A DNA stretch of 17,417 nucleotides from an uncultured Collinsella sp. (GCA_900554135.1 USFU01000019.1:1-17417), one strand, 5' to 3'. Numbered from the stretch's first letter, positions 1-8,446 are shown. Notes: generated from the sequence alone by a model not told the origin. Program-made: numbers and translations.

Positions 1-3000
1 CCGGGCCTAACCGTCATCGTCGGTCCCAACGGCTCGGGAAAATCGAACATCTCCGACTCGATTCTGTGGGTCCTGGGTGAGCAGAGCGCCAAGCAGCTGC
101 GCGGCCAGGCCATGGAGGACGTCATCTTCTCGGGTTCGTCGGCGCGCAAGCCGGTGGGCGTTGCCGAGGTCACGCTGGTGCTCGACAACTCGGACCATAT
201 GCTGCCCGTCGACTTTGACGAGGTCGCCATCACCCGTCGTATGTATCGCTCGGGCGAAAGCGAGTACCTCATCAACTCGAGCCCGTGCCGCCTGATGGAC
301 ATTCAGGACATCCTGCACGACTCGGGCCTGGGCAAGGATACGCATTCCATCATTAGCCAGGGCAAGCTCGATGCCATTTTGCAGAGCCGCCCCGAGGAGC
401 GCCGTGCCCTCATTGAGGAGGCCGCTGGCATCTCCAAACACAAGCGTCGCAAGGAACGTGCGCTCAAAAAGATCAAGTCGATGGACGAGCACCTGACCCG
501 TGCTCGCGATATCAACAAGGAAATCGCCCGTCAGCTGCGGCCGCTGGAGCGTCAGGTCGATCGCGCGCGCAAGTACAAAGAGCTGTCCTCGCGCGCTAAC
601 GAGCTTACGCAGATGCTGGCCGTCGACGAACTGCGTTCGCTGCAATCGCAGTGGAACGACCTGGAGAGCCGCTCTAAGGAGGGCGCCGCCGAGCTTGAGC
701 TTGCGCAATACCGCTTGGGTGAAAAGGAGCGTGAGCTCGAGAAGCTCCAAGTTATGCTCGAAGAAAAGGGCCTGTTTGTGGGCGACTTGGGCGAGCAGCG
801 CCGCCATATGCAAGATGTGGTCGGTCGCATTAACTCAGACATGCGTCTGCTCGAGGAAAAGGGCCATAACATGGTGTCGCGCTTGTCCGACATGCGCGGC
901 CAGATCTCAAGCTCCGAGCATCAGCGCCGTCGCGTGGTCGAGGAGCTCGAGGACGCACGTGCTCAGCTCGAGGAAGTGACCGGCGCGCATATGCAGGCCC
1001 AGGAGGACGTTGATGCCGCTGGTCCTGCCGCCGCCGAGCTCCACGAGCGTCGCGTTGCGCTCGACAATCAGATTTCGCAGCTCACGCGCGAACAGCGCGA
1101 TGTGCAGCGCGTTGCCGATAATGCTGCGCTCGAGCTCGCCAAGGTGAAGGACTCGCTGAGCAACGCCGAGGTCGAGGACAACATGTATGCCTCACGCCTG
1201 GAGCAGATCGATGAGCAGCTCGAGGAGGTCACGGCATCGCTTGATAGCCGCCGCAACCGTGCTGAGGAGCTCGAAGGTGCGCTCGATCAGGCCCATCAAG
1301 CCCAGAGCGATACGCGTGAGGCCACTGAGGTCGCTCGTGCGGCCCTTAAGGACTTGCGTAATCGCGAGAGCGAGGCGCGCAACAAACTGTCCGAGGTTCG
1401 CTCTGAGCTCGCGAGCCAAAAGAAGATTGATGCCCGCATGGCAGACAGCTCGCCGCTGGTGAGCCGTCTGATGGGCGCGTTGGGTGATGATGTCTCGGGT
1501 CGTCTGGGCGACGTGCTCGAGGCCCCTCGCGAGCTTGAGGGTCTGGTTGAGCAGCTGCTTGCCGGCGATATCGATGCCCTGCTATTTGATGACGCCGCTA
1601 CGCTTGAGCGTGCCGGCCGCGCTGCCCTGGACCAGAAGAAGGCCTCGGGCGAGGCGCTGCTGGTGGCGCGCAGCGTGAGCGGCTCTGCGGCCGCCGAGGG
1701 TGCCGCCGGTACCCGTCTTGTTGATCGTCTGTCCGTGCGTGCGGGCTACGGTCCGGTCGTCGAGGCATTGCTCGGCGGCTATTACGTGGTCGATGACCTT
1801 TCTGCCGCCCTGGCCGCGCCCGTCGTTGACGGCGTGACCTACGTGACGCCCGATGGTGCCCGCGTTGCCTGCGGCGGCCTGGTTCGCGTGGGGGTCGATG
1901 CCGGCGAGGCTTCGGGCGCCCTGGAGCGCAAGCGTCGCATCCGCGAGCTGGAAGGCCTGGAGCCCGATCTTGCTACCGTGTTTGAGCATGTTTCTGATCA
2001 GGTCGTCGAGGCCAACGCCGCCGTTGAGGAGGCCCGTGCCGCCGAGGGCGATGCTGCCGGCGAGATTGCCCGTCTTGAGGGCGAGCGCCGCTCGCTGCTC
2101 TCCGAGATCGGCCGCCTGGAGCAGAGTGCCAACAACGCCGAGGTCGAGCGCGTGCGTATTTCCAAGCGCCGCGAGCAGGCTGCCGAGGCCGTTCGTGCCG
2201 CACGTCCGCGCGTGGATGAACTTACCCGTTCGCGTGACGAGGCCCGTGCGCAGGCGAGCGACTTGGGCTTGCAGATTGCCGAGGCCAATGATGAGCTCGA
2301 TCGCGTGCGTCGCGACGATTCCGAGGCCGCCGGTAAGCTCGCCGACGCTAAGGTACGCCTGGCTCAGACGAGCGAGCGCCTGCGTTCGCTGAAGGGCCGC
2401 GTGCCCGATCTTGAACATCGCCTGGAGGGCATCGACCGTCGTATCCGCGGGACGCGTCAGGCCTCGCGCTCGCTCGAGCTGCTTCGCCTTCGCGTCGATC
2501 CCATGCACGAGCGCTATTCTGCCCTGTTGGAGCGCGCCTCGGACTGGGCTGCGCGCCTGCGCGATCAGGCAACGCTTGAGGAGGCGGACTCGGCTTCGCT
2601 TAAGAAGACCATCGAGGACGCCAAGACCGAGGTCGCCCGCGCCAAGGGGCGGGTCGATACTGCCACGGCGACGCAAAACGAGTTCAAGGTCGCACGCGGC
2701 AAGCTCGAGGTGCAGGTCGAGGCTGCCATCAAGGCCATCACCGCCGATGGCACTACGGTGCTCGAGGAAGCGCTCATGCTGCCGGCGCCCACCGACCGCG
2801 ACGCCGCCGAGCGCGAGCTCAACCAGCTCGTGCGCCAGATCAACAACCTGGGCCCCGTGAACCAGGTTGCCATGGAGGAGTACGAGCAGCTCAAGCGCCG
2901 CGCCGATTACATCGAGGAGCAACTGGCCGATTTGGAGAGCGCGCGCAAGGCGCTCACCAAGATCACCGTGGCCATCGACCGTAAGATGCGCAAGGCGTTC

Positions 3001-3468
3001 TTGGTGACCTTTGAGAAGGTCGATGCGAACTTCCGCGAGATCTTCGCCATGCTGTTCCCGGGAGGCCAGGCACATCTGGAGATGACCGATCCCGAGCATC
3101 CGGCCGAGACGGGCATCGAGGTCGTGGCGCAGCCGCGCGGCAAGCGCATCACCAAGATGATGCTCATGTCCGGTGGCGAGAAGAGCCTGACGGCGCTCGC
3201 CTTGCTCTTTGCCGTGTACCGTACGCGCACGGTGCCGTTCTATGTGCTGGACGAGGTCGAGGCGGCGCTCGACGACGCCAACCTGTCCAAGCTCATCGGC
3301 GCCCTTGATGTGCTGCGTTCCGATACGCAGCTCTTGGTAATCTCGCATCAGCGCCGTACTATGGAGGATGCTGACGTTCTCTACGGCGTCTCGATGCAAG
3401 CCGACGGCGTCAGTCGCGTCGTCTCGCAAAAACTCGATCGCGAAACCGGAAAGGTCGTGAATGCATAA
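1..3468 (+). CDS. smc: Chromosome segregation ATPase SMC (5' end missing)
   Basis: SMC is a dimeric ATPase that, with ScpA and ScpB, organises and helps segregate the chromosome. The reading frame is open from the first base, so the true start lies outside the window; by family comparison about 30 N-terminal residues are missing and 1155 are visible. The Walker A motif GPNGSGKSN is at visible residues 8-16. Long Glu/Arg/Ala-rich coiled coils (about 125-470 and 645-950) flank a globular, Gly/Val-rich hinge (about 480-640). The C-terminal head has the ABC signature SGGEKS (1057-1062) and Walker B with D-loop, FYVLDEVEAALDD (1080-1092). The stop codon shares one base with the ftsY start (TAATG), which implies translational coupling. 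Arg codons are mainly CGC and CGT. The identification is secure. Confidence 0.97.
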   Translation, partial: PGLTVIVGPNGSGKSNISDSILWVLGEQSAKQLRGQAMEDVIFSGSSARKPVGVAEVTLVLDNSDHMLPVDFDEVAITRRMYRSGESEYLINSSPCRLMDIQDILHDSGLGKDTHSIISQGKLDAILQSRPEERRALIEEAAGISKHKRRKERALKKIKSMDEHLTRARDINKEIARQLRPLERQVDRARKYKELSSRANELTQMLAVDELRSLQSQWNDLESRSKEGAAELELAQYRLGEKERELEKLQVMLEEKGLFVGDLGEQRRHMQDVVGRINSDMRLLEEKGHNMVSRLSDMRGQISSSEHQRRRVVEELEDARAQLEEVTGAHMQAQEDVDAAGPAAAELHERRVALDNQISQLTREQRDVQRVADNAALELAKVKDSLSNAEVEDNMYASRLEQIDEQLEEVTASLDSRRNRAEELEGALDQAHQAQSDTREATEVARAALKDLRNRESEARNKLSEVRSELASQKKIDARMADSSPLVSRLMGALGDDVSGRLGDVLEAPRELEGLVEQLLAGDIDALLFDDAATLERAGRAALDQKKASGEALLVARSVSGSAAAEGAAGTRLVDRLSVRAGYGPVVEALLGGYYVVDDLSAALAAPVVDGVTYVTPDGARVACGGLVRVGVDAGEASGALERKRRIRELEGLEPDLATVFEHVSDQVVEANAAVEEARAAEGDAAGEIARLEGERRSLLSEIGRLEQSANNAEVERVRISKRREQAAEAVRAARPRVDELTRSRDEARAQASDLGLQIAEANDELDRVRRDDSEAAGKLADAKVRLAQTSERLRSLKGRVPDLEHRLEGIDRRIRGTRQASRSLELLRLRVDPMHERYSALLERASDWAARLRDQATLEEADSASLKKTIEDAKTEVARAKGRVDTATATQNEFKVARGKLEVQVEAAIKAITADGTTVLEEALMLPAPTDRDAAERELNQLVRQINNLGPVNQVAMEEYEQLKRRADYIEEQLADLESARKALTKITVAIDRKMRKAFLVTFEKVDANFREIFAMLFPGGQAHLEMTDPEHPAETGIEVVAQPRGKRITKMMLMSGGEKSLTALALLFAVYRTRTVPFYVLDEVEAALDDANLSKLIGALDVLRSDTQLLVISHQRRTMEDADVLYGVSMQADGVSRVVSQKLDRETGKVVNA

Positions 3469-4385
3469 TGGGATTCTTTGACGCACTCTCGCGCGGACTC
3501 GAGCGCAGCCGCGAGGCCCTCAACGAGGTCTTTTACTTTGGCGGTGAGGTCGACGAGGATTTTTGGGAGGACCTTGAGGACACCCTCGTCATGGGTGACA
3601 TGGGTGCCGAGGTCGCCATTCAGGTCTCCGATGACCTGCGCGACGCCGCTGCCAAGAAGAACCTTAAGACCGCCCCGCAGCTTCGCCGTGCCCTGGCCGA
3701 GCAGCTCGAGGGCCATTTTGTGCCTGTTGAGCGCGATCCGTTTTCCGATACGCCGAGCTGCGTGCTGTTTGTCGGCATCAACGGTGCCGGCAAGACCACC
3801 ACGGTCGGCAAGATTGCGAGCGCCATGGCCGCCCGCGGCAAGAACGTGGTGATCGGTTCGGCCGACACCTTCCGCGCCGCTGCCATCGAGCAGCTCGATG
3901 TGTGGGGTCAGCGTGCCGGCGTACCGGTTATCAAGCGTGACCGCGGCTCCGATCCGGCGAGCGTGTGCTATGACGTGCTCGACGAGGCCGATAAGCGCGG
4001 CAGCGACCTGGTGCTCATCGATACCGCCGGCCGTCTGCACACGAGTCCCGAGCTCATGCGCGAGCTCGCCAAGGTGGTTAATGTGACCCGTAAGCGCGCC
4101 GCCAATATGGCCGCCGGTCCCATGCCCGTCTCGGTCGTGCTTGTGATCGATGCCGCCACTGGTCAGAACGGTCTGAACCAGGCGCTCGAGTTTAACGAGG
4201 CGCTGGGCCTGGACGGTATTATCATGACTAAGCTCGACGGAACGGCTAAGGGTGGTATCGCCATGGCCGTGGCCGAGAAGCTCAAGCTCCCGATCCTTCG
4301 CATCGGCGTGGGCGAGCAGGTCGATGACCTGCAGGAGTTTAACGCCAAAGATTTCTGCCGCGCCCTGGTGGGCGAGTCCAACTAA
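3468..4385 (+). CDS. ftsY: Signal recognition particle receptor FtsY
   Basis: FtsY is the membrane-associated GTPase that docks ribosome-bound SRP (Ffh plus 4.5S RNA) at the SecYEG translocon. The 305-residue protein has a short acidic N-terminal part (GEVDEDFWEDLED, about 26-38) instead of the long A domain of E. coli, followed by a helical N domain and the SRP-type G domain. Visible GTPase motifs are G1 GINGAGKT (103-110), DTFRAAA (133-139), DTAGR (185-189), TKLD (254-257) and GVGEQVDDL (280-288). It differs from Ffh by lacking a methionine-rich M domain. The ATG overlaps the smc stop by one base, and ffh follows after ten bases, so the three genes are probably one transcript. The length is close to that of other Gram-positive FtsY proteins. 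Confidence 0.97.
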   Translation: MGFFDALSRGLERSREALNEVFYFGGEVDEDFWEDLEDTLVMGDMGAEVAIQVSDDLRDAAAKKNLKTAPQLRRALAEQLEGHFVPVERDPFSDTPSCVLFVGINGAGKTTTVGKIASAMAARGKNVVIGSADTFRAAAIEQLDVWGQRAGVPVIKRDRGSDPASVCYDVLDEADKRGSDLVLIDTAGRLHTSPELMRELAKVVNVTRKRAANMAAGPMPVSVVLVIDAATGQNGLNQALEFNEALGLDGIIMTKLDGTAKGGIAMAVAEKLKLPILRIGVGEQVDDLQEFNAKDFCRALVGESN

Positions 4386-4395
4386 GGAGTAACCA

Positions 4396-5769
4396 GTGTT
4401 TGATTCCCTGAGCGATCGCCTCAACGACACATTTGACCGCCTGCGCGGCAAGGGTAAGCTGACCGAGGCCGATATTACTTCGGCCATGCGCGATATTCGC
4501 ATGGCACTGCTCGAGGCCGACGTTAACTTTAAGGTCGTCAAGGAGTTCGTCGCCAAGACCAAGGAGCGCTGCATGACCGCCGAGGTCATGGAGTCGCTGT
4601 CGCCGGCGCAAAACGTCGTCAAGATCGTGCTCGACGAGCTCACCGAGATGCTCGGCTCAACCGAGAGCAAGCTCGTCTTTAGCAACCGCATTCCCAATGT
4701 CATCATGCTCGTGGGCCTGCAGGGCTCCGGTAAGACCACGGCGGCCGTAAAGCTGGCCTACCTGCTCAAGAAGCAGGGCCGCTCGCCGCTGCTCGCCGCG
4801 TGCGACGTCTACCGTCCCGCCGCTGCCGACCAGCTGGCCACGCTCGGTGGCGAGATCGGCGTGCCGGTCTTCCGCGGTGATGGAGCGCACCCGGTCGACA
4901 TCGCCAAGGGCGCCATCCAGGAGGCCGTCGACCACCTGCGTGACGTGGTCATCGTCGATACCGCCGGTCGTCTGCAGATCGACGAGCAGATGATGCAGGA
5001 GGCCGTCGACATCAAGAAGGCCGTCAAGCCCGACCAGGTGCTGATGGTCGTCGACGCCATGACCGGCCAGGACATCGTCAACGTGGTCACCGAGTTTGCC
5101 AACCGCGTGGACTTTGACGGCGTCATCATGTCCAAGCTGGACGGCGATGCCCGCGGCGGCGGCGCGCTCTCGGTCCGCGAGGTCACCGGCAAGCCCATCA
5201 AGTTCGTCTCCATGGGCGAGAAGCCCGACTCGCTGGAGGTCTTCCACCCCGATCGCATGGCCAAGCGCATCCTGGGCATGGGCGACGTGGTAGGCATCAT
5301 CGAGCAGGCCCAGAAAGTGGCCGACGAGCAGCAGGCGGCCGACGCCGAGCGCATGCTGCGCGAGGGCTTCACGATGGACGACATGCTCGCCCAGATGCAG
5401 CAGATACGCAAGATGGGCGGCCTGCAGAAGATTGCGAGCATGATCCCGGGCATGGACCGCGCCATGGCACAGCAGCCCGGTGCCAACCTGGACGACTCCC
5501 AGCTCACGCGCATCGAGGCCATCATCCACTCCATGACCAAGGAGGAGCGCGCCAAGCCCAAGGTCATCAACGGCCAGCGCCGCAAGCGCATCGCCGCGGG
5601 CTCCGGCCGCTCGGTCCAGGAGGTCAACCAGCTCATCAAGCAGTGGGGCGAGATGAACAAGATGATGGGCAAGATGCGCGGCATGATGTCTGCCGGCAAC
5701 TCCAAGAAGGCCCGCCGCAGCATGGGCAACATGATGCGCAACATGGGCATGGGCGGCCGCGGCTGGTAG
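4396..5769 (+). CDS. ffh: Signal recognition particle protein Ffh (SRP54)
   Basis: Ffh is the protein subunit of SRP. It binds signal sequences leaving the ribosome and 4.5S RNA, and delivers the complex to FtsY. The start is GTG at 4396, set by AAGGAG at 4384-4389 with a six-base spacer. The 457-residue protein has an N domain (1-95), a G domain (96-297) with GLQGSGKT (107-114), DVYRPAA (137-143), DTAGR (188-192) and SKLDGDARGG (246-255), and an M domain (about 300-435) whose many Met residues form the signal-sequence groove. The RNA-binding segment carries SGRSVQEVNQLIKQW (about 403-417). The tail (436-457) is rich in Met, Gly and Arg. Codons end in C more strongly than in smc, which suggests high expression. 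It is the last gene of the smc-ftsY-ffh run, and a strong hairpin follows at 5836. Confidence 0.98.
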   Translation: MFDSLSDRLNDTFDRLRGKGKLTEADITSAMRDIRMALLEADVNFKVVKEFVAKTKERCMTAEVMESLSPAQNVVKIVLDELTEMLGSTESKLVFSNRIPNVIMLVGLQGSGKTTAAVKLAYLLKKQGRSPLLAACDVYRPAAADQLATLGGEIGVPVFRGDGAHPVDIAKGAIQEAVDHLRDVVIVDTAGRLQIDEQMMQEAVDIKKAVKPDQVLMVVDAMTGQDIVNVVTEFANRVDFDGVIMSKLDGDARGGGALSVREVTGKPIKFVSMGEKPDSLEVFHPDRMAKRILGMGDVVGIIEQAQKVADEQQAADAERMLREGFTMDDMLAQMQQIRKMGGLQKIASMIPGMDRAMAQQPGANLDDSQLTRIEAIIHSMTKEERAKPKVINGQRRKRIAAGSGRSVQEVNQLIKQWGEMNKMMGKMRGMMSAGNSKKARRSMGNMMRNMGMGGRGW

Positions 5770-5835
5770 GCGAGCCTGCGTTTCTGTGGCTTCGTGCCGG
5801 CGGCCCTCGCTCCGGCGCCATCGGCTTCCAAAGAG

Positions 5836-5872
5836 AAATCCCCTGGGTTGCGCCTGCGGCCCAGGGGATTTT
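5836..5872. terminator. Bidirectional terminator between convergent ffh and L,D-transpeptidase genes
   Basis: A perfect 12-bp stem (5836-5847 pairing with 5860-5871, arms AAATCCCCTGGG and CCCAGGGGATTT) closes a 12-base loop. On the + strand it is followed by TTTT. On the - strand the arm also ends in an A/T-rich stretch. It sits 66 bases after the ffh stop and 39 bases beyond the stop of the opposing gene, so it can serve both. Confidence 0.85.
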
Positions 5873-5910
5873 GCTTGGGCGAGAAGCCCCTCTCGCCGTC
5901 TGGTCGTTGG

Positions 5911-7350
5911 CTAGTCGTGGACGATACAGACGTCGCCGACCTGGATGACGTTGTAGAGCTCGTCGGCCTTCTCCATGCTGAGGTTGATGCAGCCGTGGCT
6001 TCCGTACCAGGTGTAGATGTTGCCGCCGAACTGCGAGCGCCAGGGCGCGTTGTGGAAGCCCACGGCGCTGCCGACGACGCCCATCCAGTACTGCACGTGG
6101 CTGTCCCACTCGGGCTCGCCGTCGTCGCCCACAGGGCCGCGCAGGTTGATGTCGCCGTGCTCGCGGCTGGTGATGGACCAGACGCCGGCGGGCGTGTCGT
6201 GGCCCTTGTTGGGCTGGCCGGTGACCACGTCGGACTCCCAGATGATGGAGCCGTCGTCGCCGTAGAAGCGGGCGTGCTGCTCGGTGCGGTCGACGTCTAT
6301 GTAGCGGGTGCCCCAGTCCTGGCCGTGCGGGTTGACGGTCGCGGCGCTGGAGGTGCAGGGGATCTCGATGCTTCCCGCTGCTCCCGCCTCAAGCGCGGCC
6401 GCGATCTGCTCGGCAAGGGCGCCGCCGTCGATGCGCCAGCCGTAGATGCCGCCGGAGACGGTGACCACCTTGCCGTCCGGGCGGGTGTAGGTGCGCTCGG
6501 TGCCCACGGAGTCCAGCTGGTCGGAGAGCTCGCCGTGGCACCAGTCGGCGATGGCCTGCGTGTCCAGGGTGACGGAGCCGTCGTCGCCCTGGCTGAGCCA
6601 GCCGGCGATGCGCGCGGCGTCCACCGTGGCGGCCTGGTTGCCGCCGAGCGTGAGGGCCTGGGTGGCGCCTACGTAGGCGTTGAGCCTGGTCAGGGCGTCA
6701 TGGAGCTCGGAGCCGCCGGAGAGGCTCTCGTCGCCGAGGGTGACGGTCTGGGGCATGTCGCCCAGGGCCTCGGCCACGTGGGCGGCCGCTGCCCTGGCGT
6801 CAACGTGGGCCGCCAGGGCAGCGTCTGAGAGCACGTAGGTGCCGCTGGCCGCGTCAAAGGCAATGTCCTTCTCGCCAGGGTCTGTCTCGGCGGCCGCCTG
6901 GGCCGCGTCGGCGATAAGCCCCTCCAGCTTGGACTCGTCGGCGGTGACGGGACACTCCACCTCGAGGTCGCGCGAGCCCGCAAGGCCGAGCGGCCACGTC
7001 CAGGCACCCTGGGCCGCGAGGGCCTTGGCCGCCATGGCCTGGCCGTCGCGGGTGAGGCCGGCCTCGTCGGCAGAGACCGTGAGGTCAAGGCCGTTGCCGG
7101 TCACGCGGAAGGAGTAGGACGAGAGCGGCCCCTCGGCCAGGGAGGCGGCGTCGGCTGCGGCCATGAGCGAGACGTCCTGGCCGTTCAGGCGGGTCTGTGG
7201 CATGAAGACGTTGCTGAAGACGGCAACGCCGCCCAGGTAGACGGCGGCGGTCACGCCAACGATGGCGACGGGCACCACCCAGAGGCGGCGGCTGCCGCCC
7301 CGGGGCGCCTTTGCCTTGGCGTTCTTCTGCGGTGACATGTGCGCTGGCAT
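5911..7350 (-). CDS. Membrane-anchored L,D-transpeptidase (YkuD family)
   Basis: This family of enzymes makes 3-3 peptidoglycan crosslinks or attaches proteins to stem peptides, using a cysteine that classical beta-lactams hit poorly. The protein is predicted at 479 residues: a short basic cytoplasmic start, one membrane segment (about 23-48, WVVPVAIVGVTAAVYLGGVA), a long extracellular region (about 55-335) that resembles the PG-binding type 4 domain found before YkuD domains, and a YkuD catalytic domain (about 345-479). The catalytic motif is GFHNA (431-435) followed by SHGCIN (451-456), with Cys454 as nucleophile. The start at 7350 is chosen because GGAAAGGA lies 12 bases upstream; a second ATG at 7338 is possible. 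The frame is open further upstream to 7659, but that part runs antisense through the methyltransferase gene. It converges on ffh and diverges from the methyltransferase. Confidence 0.92.
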   Translation of the reverse strand: MPAHMSPQKNAKAKAPRGGSRRLWVVPVAIVGVTAAVYLGGVAVFSNVFMPQTRLNGQDVSLMAAADAASLAEGPLSSYSFRVTGNGLDLTVSADEAGLTRDGQAMAAKALAAQGAWTWPLGLAGSRDLEVECPVTADESKLEGLIADAAQAAAETDPGEKDIAFDAASGTYVLSDAALAAHVDARAAAAHVAEALGDMPQTVTLGDESLSGGSELHDALTRLNAYVGATQALTLGGNQAATVDAARIAGWLSQGDDGSVTLDTQAIADWCHGELSDQLDSVGTERTYTRPDGKVVTVSGGIYGWRIDGGALAEQIAAALEAGAAGSIEIPCTSSAATVNPHGQDWGTRYIDVDRTEQHARFYGDDGSIIWESDVVTGQPNKGHDTPAGVWSITSREHGDINLRGPVGDDGEPEWDSHVQYWMGVVGSAVGFHNAPWRSQFGGNIYTWYGSHGCINLSMEKADELYNVIQVGDVCIVHD

Positions 7351-7467
7351 GTGGTTCTTGGGTCCTTTCCGGGCGCCTGCCGCCCGAGCGAATTCGCTCA
7401 GGCTATCGTAGCCTAGACCCCGGACGCAAAGTCCGAGAATGGTTAAATCTTTAGGAGAGGATCGCAA
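7351..7467. promoter_or_regulatory. Divergent intergenic region with three tandem palindromes
   Basis: This gap must hold the promoters of both the L,D-transpeptidase (-) and the methyltransferase (+). Three short dyads follow one another: GAGCGAATTCGCTC (7386-7399, a perfect palindrome), GGCTA-TCG-TAGCC (7401-7413) and CGGAC-GCAAA-GTCCG (7421-7435). A possible -10 for the - strand gene, TACGAT, is the complement of 7405-7410, inside the second dyad; no good -35 was found. The ribosome binding site of the + gene is AGGAGAGG (7453-7460). The dyads could be operator sites or leader hairpins; the sequence alone does not decide. Confidence 0.5.
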
Positions 7468-8301
7468 ATGGCCCGCACCGTGCGCCTTGAGAGCCTGGAC
7501 GACCCCCGGCTTGACGCCTACGCCCGCCTGACCGAGCACCAGCTGAGGAGCCGCCTGGAGCCTGAGCGGGCGATGCTCGTGGCGGAGTCCAGAAACGTCA
7601 TCGACGTCGCGCTGGCCCAGGGCCTGGAGCCGCTCTCCTTCCTGGTGGACGAGAGCCACCTTGCCTCCGCGGCGGACCTCTTTGCCCGGGCGCCCGAGGA
7701 GGTGCCCGTCTTCGTGTTGCCCCAGGAGCAGCTGGAGCGTCTGTGCGGCTTCAAGGTCACGCGCGGCCTGCTGGCGTGCTTCCGCCGGCCGGCCGAGCGC
7801 GGCGTGGCCGAGGTCCTCGACGGCGCGCGCAACGTGGTGGTGCTGGAGGACCTGGTGGACGTCACCAACGTGGGGGCGCTCTTCCGGTCCGCGGCGGCGC
7901 TGGGGGCAGACGCCGTGCTTCTCTCGCCGCGCTGCGCGGACCCGCTCTGCCGCCGTGCGGTGCGCGTCTCCATGGGCACGGTCTTCCAGGTGCCGTGGAC
8001 GCGCGTGGAGGCCGGCGCGTGGCCCGCGGCCTGCGCTGACGAGCTGCGGGCACGCGGGTTCTCACTCTCTGCGCTGGCCCTCGCCGATGACGCGCTGCCC
8101 ATAGACGACCCGGGCCTTGACCTGGGGCAGAGGCGTGCCCTCTTCTTTGGCTGCGAGGGCTGGGGCCTCACCAAAGCCGCGCTTGCCGCCTGCGACCAGG
8201 CCCTTATCATCCCCATGGCCCGCGGCGTGGACTCCCTGAACGTCGCCGCCAGCTCTGCCGTCGCCTTCTGGCAGCTCTTCCGGACAGGGGGACGCTGTTA
8301 A
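7468..8301 (+). CDS. TrmH/SpoU-family RNA 2'-O-methyltransferase
   Basis: This is a SAM-dependent methyltransferase of the SPOUT class, predicted to methylate a ribose 2'-OH in rRNA or tRNA. The 277-residue protein has an N-terminal substrate-binding part (about 1-115) and a knotted catalytic domain (about 120-275). Motif 1 is LEDLVDVTNVGALFRSA (126-142; Asn134 and Arg140), followed by RVSMGTVFQVPW (166-177). Motif 2 is LFFGCEGWGL (225-234) and motif 3 is IIPMARGVDSLNVAAS (247-262), which form the SAM-binding knot. The exact RNA target (an RlmB-like 23S site or a tRNA) cannot be read from the sequence. The start is fixed by AGGAGAGG eight bases upstream. It uses AGG, AGA and ATA codons that are rare in smc and ffh. 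It probably stands alone as a transcription unit, with the IS just downstream. Confidence 0.92.
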   Translation: MARTVRLESLDDPRLDAYARLTEHQLRSRLEPERAMLVAESRNVIDVALAQGLEPLSFLVDESHLASAADLFARAPEEVPVFVLPQEQLERLCGFKVTRGLLACFRRPAERGVAEVLDGARNVVVLEDLVDVTNVGALFRSAAALGADAVLLSPRCADPLCRRAVRVSMGTVFQVPWTRVEAGAWPAACADELRARGFSLSALALADDALPIDDPGLDLGQRRALFFGCEGWGLTKAALAACDQALIIPMARGVDSLNVAASSAVAFWQLFRTGGRC

Positions 8302-8307
8302 TTACCA

Positions 8308-8375
8308 GGTAAAGGGGACACCCTTCTCCTCAAATTTGAACACGTCCCCAATTTGACAAGAGTGTCCCCTTTACC
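8308..8375. repeat. 14-bp perfect inverted repeat unit downstream of the methyltransferase
   Basis: GGTAAAGGGGACAC (8308-8321) is perfectly repeated in inverse as GTGTCCCCTTTACC (8362-8375). The 40 bases between them hold the palindrome CAAATTTG (8331-8338), a further GTCCCC and the related AATTTGACAA. It begins six bases after the methyltransferase stop. The loop is too long and the T tract too poor for a classical terminator. It looks like a small dispersed palindromic element (MITE- or REP-like), but copy number cannot be judged here. Confidence 0.6.
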
Positions 8376-8408
8376 AGGCAACTACCAACGTCCCCACTGT
8401 GTGAACTG

Positions 8409-8446
8409 CCTCCCATTTCTTGGACACGAGAAATGGGAGGCTTTTT
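8409..8446 (+). promoter_or_regulatory. Hairpin sequestering the orfA ribosome binding site, with terminator-like T run
   Basis: CCTCCCATTTCT (8409-8420) pairs perfectly with AGAAATGGGAGG (8429-8440) over 12 bp around an 8-base loop and is followed by CTTTTT. The right arm contains the GGGAGG ribosome binding site of orfA (ATG at 8447). The left arm is part of the left terminal repeat. RNA entering from outside the IS would fold this way, hide the binding site and might also terminate. A transcript that starts inside the element, right of the left arm, would not. Confidence 0.75.

Noticed and set aside
1582..3486. 634-codon open frame on the - strand inside smc
   Set aside because: It lies wholly antisense to a secure gene, encodes no recognisable domain, and is what high-GC codon bias produces on the opposite strand.
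4657..5831. Long - strand open frames under ffh
   Set aside because: They are antisense shadows; the + strand carries all the SRP54 GTPase motifs.
5794..6828. 344-codon + strand open frame opposite the L,D-transpeptidase
   Set aside because: It runs through the terminator hairpin and is antisense to a frame with an intact SHGC active site.
7351..7659. Upstream extension of the L,D-transpeptidase frame
   Set aside because: It would run through the divergent intergenic region and antisense to the methyltransferase, and it would put about 100 non-membrane residues before the anchor without a ribosome binding site.
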